Shown one piece after another: positions 16,262 to 24,818 of a stretch of DNA of 64,000 bases. Numbering within the stretch: the stretch's first letter is position 1; each line of letters opens with the position of its first letter. Source of the DNA: Yeosuana aromativorans (GTDB lineage: Bacteria; Bacteroidota; Bacteroidia; Flavobacteriales; Flavobacteriaceae); assembly GCF_014646655.1 (NCBI RefSeq), contig NZ_BMNR01000003.1, positions 409,049-473,048 of the forward strand, read 5' to 3'. The notes beneath the pieces were generated by a model. It did not search any database, was not told the origin of the DNA, and saw nothing but the letters and a program-made list of their open reading frames with translations. Both the position numbers and the translations under genes were made by a program.

Positions 16262-19200
16262 TTAATGTTTTTTAATAAACAATTTTGTATTTACATCATC
16301 AAATACAATATCAATACCATTGTTTAAGTGATCCATAATTTCAAGTTCTTCGGTCAGTGTCTCTGCTTTAATATACGACATGTTTGTTTCTACAGCCTTA
16401 ATAATCTTATCGTCTTTTTGAAGAGCCACATCAATTCTATCGGTTACTTCAAAACCTGAATCTTTTCGTAAATTTTGAATTCTGTTTACTAACTCGCGAG
16501 CAATTCCTTCTTTACGCAAATCATCGGTAATGGTAACATCAAGCGCTACTGTTAAAGACCCTTCATTTGCAACTAACCATCCTTCAATGTCTTGTGATGT
16601 AATTTCTACATCATCGAGGGCTAAAGTTATATTTTTTCCATTAATATCAATGTCCAAATGCCCACTTTGTTCTATTTTGTTAATATCTTCTGCATTAAAG
16701 TTAATTACTGCATTGGCAATGGCTTTCATGTCTTTTCCAAAACGTGGTCCCAAGGTTTTAAAATTGGGTTTTATTTGCTTGACAAGAATATCAGAGGCAT
16801 CTTCCAGCAGTTCAATATCCTTGACGTTGACTTCGTGTTTTATCAAATTGGATACCGCTAGAATTTCTTCTTTTTGCTGTTTGCTGGTAATGGGTATCAT
16901 GATTTTTTGAAGCGGTTGGCGCACCTTGATCTTCTCCTTAGCTCTTAACGAGAGTACCAATGATGATATTGTTTGTGCGCTCTCCATTTTACGCTCCAGG
17001 GATTTATCGACATAAGACGCATCAAAAACAGGGAAATCAGCTAAATGAACACTTTCAAAAGATTCTTTGCCGGTTACAGTATTCAAATCCATATACAACC
17101 TATCCATAAAGAATGGCGCAATAGGTGCTCCTAACTTTGCTATGGTGGCCATACACGTATAAAGTGTTTGGTATGCCGAAATTTTATCTTGTTGGTAATC
17201 CCCTTTCCAGAAACGTCTTCTGCTTAAACGCACATACCAGTTACTTAAATAGTCTTGTGTAAAGTCTGAAATAACCCGTGCCGCTTTTGTGGGTTCATAA
17301 TCAGCATAAAATTCATCTACCTTTTTAATCAAGGTATGTAATTCAGATAAAATCCAACGGTCAATCTCAGGTCGCTCTTGTAATGGAATATCTGTTTCTG
17401 TATATTTGAATTCATCAAGATTTGAATACAGTGCAAAAAACGAATAGGTATTATACAATGTTCCAAAGAACTTACGTTTCACTTCTTCAATTCCTTCTAA
17501 ATCAAACTTTAAATTGTCCCAAGGGTTGGCATTGCTGATCATGTACCAACGCGTAGCATCGGCTCCATAGGTTGACAACGTTTCAAACGGATCAACCGCA
17601 TTACCAAGTCTCTTGGACATTTTTTGTCCGTTTTTATCCAGTACCAATCCATTGGACACCACATTTTTATAGGCTACCGAATCAAATACCATGGTTGCAA
17701 TAGCATGAAGCGTATAGAACCAGCCTCGTGTTTGGTCCACTCCTTCAGCTATAAAATCTGCTGGATAGGATTTATGTCCATCTATTTTTTCTTTATTCTC
17801 AAACGGATAATGCCATTGTGCATACGGCATAGAACCCGAATCAAACCACACATCAATCAAATCGCTTTCGCGTTTCATGGGTTTTCCTGATGGAGAAACC
17901 AATACAATCTCGTCAACGATGTTTTTATGCAAATCGATTTTGGCATAGTTCTCTTCGGAATTATTGCCGACTTCAAAATCCTCAAAAATATCTTTTGAAA
18001 GCACACCTGCCAAAACGGCCTTTTGCATTTCACTTTTCAGCTCTTCAACCGAACCAATGCAGATTTCTTCTTTACCGTCTTCGGTTCTCCAAATTGGTAA
18101 TGGAATACCCCAGTAACGAGACCGCGATAAGTTCCAATCGTTGGCATTGGCCAACCAGTTTCCAAAACGACCCGTTCCTGTTGCTTTTGGTTTCCAGTTA
18201 ATGGTTTCATTCAACTCAAACATCCGGTCCTTTACATCGGTCACTTTTATGAACCAAGAATCCAATGGATAATATAAAATAGGTTTATCGGTTCGCCAAC
18301 AGTTTGGATAGCTGTGTTTATATTTTTCAACCTTAAAGGCTTTGTTTTCTTCTTTTAGTTTGATGGCCAATTCAACATCAACCGAACGCTCAGGTGCTTC
18401 GCCATCATTGTAATATTCGTTCTTGACATACTTACCGGCATATTCACCCATTTCTGGTCTGAACTTACCTTGTAAATTGACCAAAGGAACTAAGTTGCCG
18501 TTTTCGTCCTTTACCAACATAGGCGGCACTTCAGGAACAGCTTGTTTCGCTACCAAAGCATCATCGGCACCAAAAGTCGGAGCTGTGTGTACAATTCCGG
18601 TACCATCTTCTGTGGTTACAAAATCCCCGGAAATCACTCTAAAAGCATGTTCGGGATTGTTGTATGGCAAGGCATAGGGTAATAATTGTTCGTATGTAAT
18701 GCCGACTAAATCTGAACCATTACATTCGGCAATAACACGGAAAGGGATTTTTCCGCTTACTTTTTGAACATCAGAATTATTTATTGATTTTATATGCTTT
18801 TCATCAAAATCGTAGCCTAATTCTATTAATATGCTTAGCTTTTCTAAATCAGATAATTTCTTTTTATTAACAAAAATTTGCCAAATATTATCCCAATCAG
18901 ATTGAGTAATTTCTCTACTAAGAATTAATGAAAGTCTTTCTTTAGCATCTAGTCCTTCTTCCTCTTTAACAATATTATTAAACTTACTAAAGTCAGTTTC
19001 GTTCAGAACTTCAAAATACTTTCCTGAAAACTGATAGTTAACTAACTTTTTAGCTAATACCACTTTTATGGGTTCAAACGTATATTGGTTATAGGTTTCA
19101 ACCAACACATACTCAATTTTTGGACCAACGGTTAAAGCCGTGTTACTTGGCAAGGTCCAAGGTGTGGTCGTCCAAGCTAAAAAGTGAATATCGCCTTCAT

Positions 19201-19879
19201 TTTGTAAAAAACTTGGAAGCGATTCTGGTTTGGCCTTAAACTGTGCCACCACGGTAGTGTCGGTAACATCCTGATACGTTCCAGGTTGGTTCAACTCATG
19301 CGAACTTAAACCCGTTCCTGCTTTTGGTGAATAGGGTTGGATGGTATATCCTTTGTACAACAAATTCTTATCATAAATTTGTTTGAGCAACCACCAAACA
19401 CTTTCCATGTACTTAGGTTCATAGGTAATATATGGGTCATCCATATCTACCCAATAGCCCATCTTCTCGGTCAGGTCGTTCCAGATATCGGTATAACGCA
19501 TCACGGCTTTTCTGCAGGCAGCGTTATAATCCTCCACCGAAATGGTTTTACCAATGTCTTCTTTAGTGATGCCCAGTTCTTTTTCAACACCTAACTCTAT
19601 GGGCAATCCATGGGTATCCCAACCAGCTTTACGCTTAACTTGATACCCTTTTTGGGTTTTATAACGACAGAAAATATCTTTAATCGCACGAGCCATAACA
19701 TGGTGAATTCCTGGAAGACCATTAGCAGAAGGTGGCCCCTCAAAAAACACATAAGATTTATGGCTTTCTCTAGTGGAAACACTTTTTTCAAATACGTTAT
19801 TATCTTGCCAATAGTTGAGGATTTCTTCTGCAACTTTTGGTAAGTCAAGTCCTTTATATTCAGGAAATTTCGCGTTCAT
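16262..19879 (-). CDS. ileS: Isoleucyl-tRNA synthetase with an insertion in the editing region
   Basis: Charges tRNA-Ile in the cytoplasm. I chose the ATG at 19877-19879 (MNAKFPEYKGLDLPKVAEEI) over an in-frame TTG three codons upstream. The protein is 1205 aa. Motifs: GPPSANGLPGIHHVMAR (HIGH-equivalent), GWDTHGLPIELGVEK, the CP1 editing domain (TTTPWTLPSNTAL; GDFVTTEDGTGIVHTAPTFG), KMSKR loop (GQKMSKRLGNAVDPF) and a C-terminal anticodon-binding domain. Between YFEVL and VSGKIPF, about residues 293-375 (18757-19003), lies an extra charged, AT-rich stretch (for example LSREITQSDWDNIW) that I do not recognise from other IleS proteins. The DksA-like gene follows by six bases. Confidence 0.96.
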   Translation of the reverse strand: MNAKFPEYKGLDLPKVAEEILNYWQDNNVFEKSVSTRESHKSYVFFEGPPSANGLPGIHHVMARAIKDIFCRYKTQKGYQVKRKAGWDTHGLPIELGVEKELGITKEDIGKTISVEDYNAACRKAVMRYTDIWNDLTEKMGYWVDMDDPYITYEPKYMESVWWLLKQIYDKNLLYKGYTIQPYSPKAGTGLSSHELNQPGTYQDVTDTTVVAQFKAKPESLPSFLQNEGDIHFLAWTTTPWTLPSNTALTVGPKIEYVLVETYNQYTFEPIKVVLAKKLVNYQFSGKYFEVLNETDFSKFNNIVKEEEGLDAKERLSLILSREITQSDWDNIWQIFVNKKKLSDLEKLSILIELGYDFDEKHIKSINNSDVQKVSGKIPFRVIAECNGSDLVGITYEQLLPYALPYNNPEHAFRVISGDFVTTEDGTGIVHTAPTFGADDALVAKQAVPEVPPMLVKDENGNLVPLVNLQGKFRPEMGEYAGKYVKNEYYNDGEAPERSVDVELAIKLKEENKAFKVEKYKHSYPNCWRTDKPILYYPLDSWFIKVTDVKDRMFELNETINWKPKATGTGRFGNWLANANDWNLSRSRYWGIPLPIWRTEDGKEEICIGSVEELKSEMQKAVLAGVLSKDIFEDFEVGNNSEENYAKIDLHKNIVDEIVLVSPSGKPMKRESDLIDVWFDSGSMPYAQWHYPFENKEKIDGHKSYPADFIAEGVDQTRGWFYTLHAIATMVFDSVAYKNVVSNGLVLDKNGQKMSKRLGNAVDPFETLSTYGADATRWYMISNANPWDNLKFDLEGIEEVKRKFFGTLYNTYSFFALYSNLDEFKYTETDIPLQERPEIDRWILSELHTLIKKVDEFYADYEPTKAARVISDFTQDYLSNWYVRLSRRRFWKGDYQQDKISAYQTLYTCMATIAKLGAPIAPFFMDRLYMDLNTVTGKESFESVHLADFPVFDASYVDKSLERKMESAQTISSLVLSLRAKEKIKVRQPLQKIMIPITSKQQKEEILAVSNLIKHEVNVKDIELLEDASDILVKQIKPNFKTLGPRFGKDMKAIANAVINFNAEDINKIEQSGHLDIDINGKNITLALDDVEITSQDIEGWLVANEGSLTVALDVTITDDLRKEGIARELVNRIQNLRKDSGFEVTDRIDVALQKDDKIIKAVETNMSYIKAETLTEELEIMDHLNNGIDIVFDDVNTKLFIKKH

Positions 19880-19903
19880 TATATCCAATTTCTAATCGAG
19901 GTG

Positions 19904-19911
19904 CGAAATTA
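19904..19911 (-). promoter_or_regulatory. Possible -7 promoter box for ileS
   Basis: The minus strand reads TAATTTCG, one mismatch from TAnnTTTG, about 25 bp upstream of the ileS ATG. The position is sensible but the match is imperfect. Confidence 0.25.
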
Positions 19912-19943
19912 AGGAATTATCCTTAAATGGATAATCTTAAAAC

Positions 19944-19980
19944 AAAAAAAAAGCCAAAACAATTGTTTTGGCTTTTTAGT
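19944..19980 (-). terminator. Rho-independent terminator of the downstream T9SS surface protein (palindrome copy 1)
   Basis: A perfect 24-bp palindrome (19951-19974, arms AAGCCAAAACAA / TTGTTTTGGCTT) flanked by A-runs and T-runs. It lies 20 bp after the stop of the 1509-aa gene. The same 24 bases recur at 24770-24793 after the paralogue. Confidence 0.8.
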
Positions 19981-19996
19981 TTTTATTGTTTAATGA

Positions 19997-22900
19997 TTAA
20001 TTCACAATTATTTTTTTAGTAAAAACTTGATTTGTGTCTGTTCTAAACCAGGCAATATAGGTTCCTGATTGCACATTCGGTATTTTAAGTCCGTTATTTA
20101 ATGTTTCTTGAGACACGTCATTGAGGTCTAAAACAGACTGCCCCGCAATGTTTATTAGCGAAAACCTAGTGACTGAACCATTTAACTTCTTGACAAATAA
20201 TGAATGTGTGTTGTTTTGATAATAAACAAAGTTTTCAGTAGCCTTAGCCTCTTCAACACCAAGCGTTGTTGCTTCAGATTGAAAAACAATTTCAAATCTT
20301 TTATTAAATTTTCCAGCTTCTGAAGTAAATCTATATGCTTGATTTTGTTTTAAATCAAAATATTCACCTGTCATGTTGTCCTTTAAATAAATTTCTTGAC
20401 TACTATCAATCCCCACAATATCAGACATTTTAAGTTCAAACGTGTTATTTCCTGACGACTTAAAGTTTAATGGAATAACTTTATCATCTGTAATGGGTCC
20501 ATACGCTTGAATGTTCATGTTTTTTCCATCAAGATTAAGGTTTAAATCATTATTATTTACTTCTCCACATTCGGCATCATACCCGTAATCATAATCATCT
20601 GAAGTAATGTCACTAAAGCCTAATAGTAATTCACGGTGTGCTTTAGGGCCTTCAACAGAACTAAAATCCAAACGGATTTTTTGAATTTCGTTGGCTATTA
20701 CTTCATTTGAAGTAGTGGCTGCTTCTTTTGACTTTGTATTGCTTGATTTAAAAAATGCTGATCCGTTATTATAGTTGCCCTCTACAAAGTCTGCTTCTTT
20801 TATAAAAACTCTTTGATCATTATTAAACTCTATGGTTCCATCTTTGACAACCTCTACTATAAAGCCTTGACCAACGGGCAAGTACCGTGTTGGTGTTTTT
20901 GTTCCGTTTTGGGACCCTTTTGCCCCATTAAGACCAACAAATTGATAGGCCCTAACACCACCCAGTTTATTAACTTGTGCATAGCCTCCTTCATAATCTT
21001 TTAAGTTATGGGAACTCCCTGCCCATTGTTGCCATAATTGCAAATCCCCTTTAATAACGCCTTTGTTGTCATCAATAAATTTATAAATATCCAGTGCCGA
21101 CGGGTAAGGGTTTCCTAATAAACTAGTGGTTGCTGAAACCGAAACCACTGAACCTGGGCCTCCTTTGTCCAATACATCAACTAATATGGTACCATTATTG
21201 GGTTTCCCTTCAAATATATATTGTTCTTCGGTTCCTCCATTACCTGACCCCTTTTGGGTGTAGCCAACGCCCGGCTTAATGTTAGATTTAGGAGTTAATT
21301 TTGCCCAATCCCAATACGTTACACCATTCATATATGTATACAACCAATAGGTGCTTATGTAGCCAGCTTGAGAATACGCTGTGGTAAACTGTACAGGAAA
21401 ATCTGTACCATCTTTAAGTAGTTCTAATCTGAAATCTGTATTATTGGAATTATTTGTTGCTGCATTATTATCCATTAAGGTTGTTGCAGCAGCGGCTCCT
21501 ACTGGAGAGCACCAATAGTTATACCAATATGAGCTGGACACACCTTCTTGACGTCTTAAAATTTTACCTGTTGCCGATGTTACCAAATCACTGGTTGACG
21601 TTTGTATTAATTGCGAATCTCCTTGAAGGTCTAAGGTGCCGTTTAACTCAAAATACCAAGAATTTTCAACAAGATTGTCTCCTTGGACAGTTAGTGTACG
21701 GTCTGAATCTATAATTAATCCATTGGTTATAATGGAATTATTTACTGTGATATCATTGGAAATTTTCACGATGCACCAATCTTTAAGGTTTGCCACATCT
21801 CCAATGTCCCAAACATCGCCATGCAACCATGTTGATTGGCTTGACCAATTACCGTCTGAAATTGTTTTATAGGGCAAAGGAGCCGTTTGCTCCTGAACAT
21901 CCTTAATGTTATGGATGTTCATTGTATGCCCGTTACCTGAATGGTCAGAAATTGATCCACTGTGAATGTAGGTCATTGGATAGTACGCCAGCAAATCTGT
22001 CCATTGCAACTTATTTTTTGAAGATATATCTTCTATATCTTTCTGTATGGTAACGCCTTGTATGTTTCCTGAGTTGTTTTCAATTTCCTGGTACACCATT
22101 TGTTGTATTTGACTATCAGTTAATGAGGTATCAAATATTCTAACTTCATCAATATTTCCCTTAAAGTATTCTCCATCGGTCAACGTATTTGAAAATCGTC
22201 CTATTTCAAAGGTTCCATTGGCATTATTTGATGTAGTTATTGGATTTCCCTTTTTCCCAATGTTTTTTGTTTTTACCAAGGCGCCATCAATGTAAAGTTT
22301 TATGATACCTGTTGAACTGGAGTAACTTCCAGCAAGATGGTGCCATTCATCAAAATTAATGGCATTACAACTTTTACAACCACCTGCTGATTTTTCAGAA
22401 TCTTTTGTTCGTATGGTAAATGTTGGGATATCACCATCTTTTAACCACAATTTACAGGCAACATCTTCCGCCGCAATAGTCATGTTTGTAGAATTACCTG
22501 AATCTGACTTTACCCAGGCCATGATAGTAACGTCATTAAGTCCATCAATAATTGAATTTCTTGACAAGTAATCATCTACTCCATTAAAATACAACATCCC
22601 ATCAGATGGTCTTGGGTTGGAATTAAAATCATCTCTGTAATCTAAATCTCCTGCAGAATCTGCATCACCATTAGCATCACCAAATGTATTGATGAGATCA
22701 TTTATATCTCCTGTTGACACTTCATCATTTACATCAAGATAATTTGTAATGGCATCTAGATTGTCATCAAGACCATCACAATCAACATCTATATTGGTTG
22801 TTGTGTTTGCTTGTCCGTTTTCTTCTATATCCAGTACACCATCATTATCAGAGTCAGTATCCAAATAATCCTTTATACCATCACCATCAGTATCAATCAA

Positions 22901-24526
22901 CTGGCTTATATCCGTTCCTCCCATTGCAGATTCGTATGCATCATCTACTCCGTTATTATTGGAGTCAGTTATGCTGGTACTTACATTACTTGGTGGGACA
23001 TATCCAATGGTTGGTTGTGCTTCTACGTTATCAGGTATTCCGTCACCATCACTATCTATATCCAAAAAATTCAAAATATAATCAGAATCATTTAAACTCT
23101 CGGCTACAACATAATTAATAGTACCTGAATTGGGTGAATCTTGAACAACATCTGGAATACCATCTGTACCAACAACATTACTGACTACACCGTTTGTATT
23201 GCTTTGTCCATGACCTGCTTCCTCAGCATCAAAAATACCATCGTTGTCACTATCTAGATCATATATATTTGCAATACCATCACCATCGGTATCTAAATTT
23301 GAATCGGTTACTTTTACAGATCCTTCATCAAAATTCCCATAGTTGGACATGGTTACTACATATGAATAGGTTCCTGGGCTTAGCGTAACCGTTCCCTGAA
23401 CCAAGGTCCAAGGTGTTGCTTTAGACGATCCATTTTGAATTGGTATGGCTATTGTTCCAGTATCAGTCACCAGAGTAGCTCCAGTGTGATCATTTCCTAT
23501 ACCTGAATAAATAGCAATTTTAGCAGTTGCCGAATTATTATTATCTCTAGGTGAAAAATACCCCGAATACGTTATATTGGTTGTTGAGGTAATTTTAAAT
23601 GATTGGTATACATCTGCGTTCCCATTAATATCAAAATAGTGCTGTTTAAATCCAACAGTATTTGTATTAAGGTCAGCATCAAATGGAGGCCCTCCATTTC
23701 CATAATTATAGACATCGCCATCAACTTGAACAACATTTGGTGTCCCACCAGACCCTAACCCACCGGGGATTAAGATCCAAGGTAAAATGGTTGTTGCATT
23801 AACACCCTGTCCAGCTTGATTATTACCATTGTTTAGCACAGGAACGTTTTCAAAACCACCGTAACTTAGTATATTGTTCTCTTGTGAGTCTAAAATACCA
23901 TCATTATCATTGTCTAAATCTACATCATCAGTAACGCCATCACCATCTGTGTCTTGACTAGAAACATTCGATTTAAAATTGATGTTGTAATCTTCAACCT
24001 CTCCAGATTTCCAATTATAATCGCAGGGCGTGAAACCACTACTATCTGTAATGAGACCGACGCGCATTCTTGAAGAACCTAATTGTGCCGTGGAAGGGAC
24101 AGCAATACTAATTGGCACATTTACTGTTTTGTTTCCGCTTACAGAATTATCATCCTTAAAAGTAAACAAAAAACGTTCTCCACTATCCTCAAAGTCATTA
24201 TCCTCGTTTGTGTTAAAATTCATCCAAACAACAACGGTGTTTGTTCTCCTATTCCAACCATCAAGTGTTATGTCTACAGAACCATTAATTGTTTCGCCAA
24301 CAGTGATATCTGTTGCCGCTACTGATGAATAATACTTGTAATTACCCGTAGTACCAGAACTAGAATTATCAATGCTTCCTAACGTGACATTTGAGATATA
24401 AAAATTCCAATAGTTGTTAATGTTGTTTGGTGTACAATACTGAGCTTGAAGATGATTTGATGTCAAAAATTCAACAACAACCATTATAAGTAACAAATAG
24501 CTGATATTGTAATAATTTGGTTTCAT
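19997..24526 (-). CDS. Giant T9SS-exported surface protein: GEVED, TSP3 repeats, LamG, type A sorting tail
   Basis: A 1509-aa protein predicted to be displayed or released at the cell surface. Order: signal peptide (1-29, ending HLQAQ); GEVED domain (about 30-187, ending SGEVEDYNI); calcium-binding TSP3-type Asp repeats (DTDGDGVTDDVDLDNDNDG at about 195); a beta-rich carbohydrate-binding-like region (about 220-400); more TSP3 repeats (about 405-640); a LamG/concanavalin-like domain (about 690-850, MLYFNGVDDYLS ... DEVRIFDTSL); a long conserved region with GWTQKG-like and [12 protein letters not shown] segments; and a C-terminal T9SS type A sorting domain ending KKIIVN. It is paralogous to the next gene upstream, most closely from LamG to the C-terminus. 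Adhesin or glycan binding is a guess. No catalytic domain is visible. Confidence 0.88.
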   Translation of the reverse strand: MKPNYYNISYLLLIMVVVEFLTSNHLQAQYCTPNNINNYWNFYISNVTLGSIDNSSSGTTGNYKYYSSVAATDITVGETINGSVDITLDGWNRRTNTVVVWMNFNTNEDNDFEDSGERFLFTFKDDNSVSGNKTVNVPISIAVPSTAQLGSSRMRVGLITDSSGFTPCDYNWKSGEVEDYNINFKSNVSSQDTDGDGVTDDVDLDNDNDGILDSQENNILSYGGFENVPVLNNGNNQAGQGVNATTILPWILIPGGLGSGGTPNVVQVDGDVYNYGNGGPPFDADLNTNTVGFKQHYFDINGNADVYQSFKITSTTNITYSGYFSPRDNNNSATAKIAIYSGIGNDHTGATLVTDTGTIAIPIQNGSSKATPWTLVQGTVTLSPGTYSYVVTMSNYGNFDEGSVKVTDSNLDTDGDGIANIYDLDSDNDGIFDAEEAGHGQSNTNGVVSNVVGTDGIPDVVQDSPNSGTINYVVAESLNDSDYILNFLDIDSDGDGIPDNVEAQPTIGYVPPSNVSTSITDSNNNGVDDAYESAMGGTDISQLIDTDGDGIKDYLDTDSDNDGVLDIEENGQANTTTNIDVDCDGLDDNLDAITNYLDVNDEVSTGDINDLINTFGDANGDADSAGDLDYRDDFNSNPRPSDGMLYFNGVDDYLSRNSIIDGLNDVTIMAWVKSDSGNSTNMTIAAEDVACKLWLKDGDIPTFTIRTKDSEKSAGGCKSCNAINFDEWHHLAGSYSSSTGIIKLYIDGALVKTKNIGKKGNPITTSNNANGTFEIGRFSNTLTDGEYFKGNIDEVRIFDTSLTDSQIQQMVYQEIENNSGNIQGVTIQKDIEDISSKNKLQWTDLLAYYPMTYIHSGSISDHSGNGHTMNIHNIKDVQEQTAPLPYKTISDGNWSSQSTWLHGDVWDIGDVANLKDWCIVKISNDITVNNSIITNGLIIDSDRTLTVQGDNLVENSWYFELNGTLDLQGDSQLIQTSTSDLVTSATGKILRRQEGVSSSYWYNYWCSPVGAAAATTLMDNNAATNNSNNTDFRLELLKDGTDFPVQFTTAYSQAGYISTYWLYTYMNGVTYWDWAKLTPKSNIKPGVGYTQKGSGNGGTEEQYIFEGKPNNGTILVDVLDKGGPGSVVSVSATTSLLGNPYPSALDIYKFIDDNKGVIKGDLQLWQQWAGSSHNLKDYEGGYAQVNKLGGVRAYQFVGLNGAKGSQNGTKTPTRYLPVGQGFIVEVVKDGTIEFNNDQRVFIKEADFVEGNYNNGSAFFKSSNTKSKEAATTSNEVIANEIQKIRLDFSSVEGPKAHRELLLGFSDITSDDYDYGYDAECGEVNNNDLNLNLDGKNMNIQAYGPITDDKVIPLNFKSSGNNTFELKMSDIVGIDSSQEIYLKDNMTGEYFDLKQNQAYRFTSEAGKFNKRFEIVFQSEATTLGVEEAKATENFVYYQNNTHSLFVKKLNGSVTRFSLINIAGQSVLDLNDVSQETLNNGLKIPNVQSGTYIAWFRTDTNQVFTKKIIVN

Positions 24527-24588
24527 AGGTTAAGTTTCTTATTTAGGACCATTTAATTAACACATAAGAAGAACTACCTAACACCATT

Positions 24589-24618
24589 TAGTAAAATGGA
24601 TTATAACTTGAGGGAAGT
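24589..24618 (-). promoter_or_regulatory. Conserved upstream block shared by the two T9SS giants (copy A)
   Basis: The plus-strand text AGTAAAATGGATT-A-TAA...TTGAGGGAAGT recurs at 29432-29464 at almost the same distance (65-95 bp) before each paralogue's start codon, together with AGGTTAA next to the ATG. It is the best-conserved non-coding segment of the duplication and probably contains the promoter or a regulator site, though no clean TAnnTTTG box is present. Confidence 0.5.
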
Positions 24619-24620
24619 TT

Positions 24621-24652
24621 ATTAATTAACAGAAAAAAACCTGTTAATTAAT
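24621..24652. repeat. Perfect 12-bp inverted repeat upstream of the 1509-aa gene
   Basis: ATTAATTAACAG (24621-24632) and CTGTTAATTAAT (24641-24652) are exact reverse complements around an eight-base loop. It lies about 95 bp upstream of the start codon, between the previous gene's terminator and the conserved leader block. It has no T-tract, so it is more like an operator than a terminator. No equivalent of this quality is seen upstream of the paralogue. Confidence 0.5.
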
Positions 24653-24762
24653 AATGCAAAATTAAACTTTTCCTACGAGGTAGACAAAGAAAAAACGATT
24701 TTTCTTCGACGAAATGATAAAAAAATTCGATTAAAAGCGTGTTAGAAAGATATTGAGTTTGA

Positions 24763-24800
24763 TACAAAAAAGCCAAAACAATTGTTTTGGCTTTGGATTT
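24763..24800 (-). terminator. Rho-independent terminator of the 1515-aa gene (palindrome copy 2)
   Basis: The 24-bp palindrome at 24770-24793 is identical to that at 19951-19974 and runs on the minus strand into six U residues. It lies about 25 bp after the stop codon of the 1515-aa gene. Confidence 0.8.
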
Positions 24801-24818
24801 TTTAATATTTATTGTACT

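Noticed and set aside
22600-23300. Dense short DNA repeats (plus-strand ATCACCATCA-type) that look like a CRISPR or minisatellite
   Set aside because: They are the codons of Asp-rich TSP3 calcium-binding repeats (DxDxDG); units are irregular and in frame, with no spacers.
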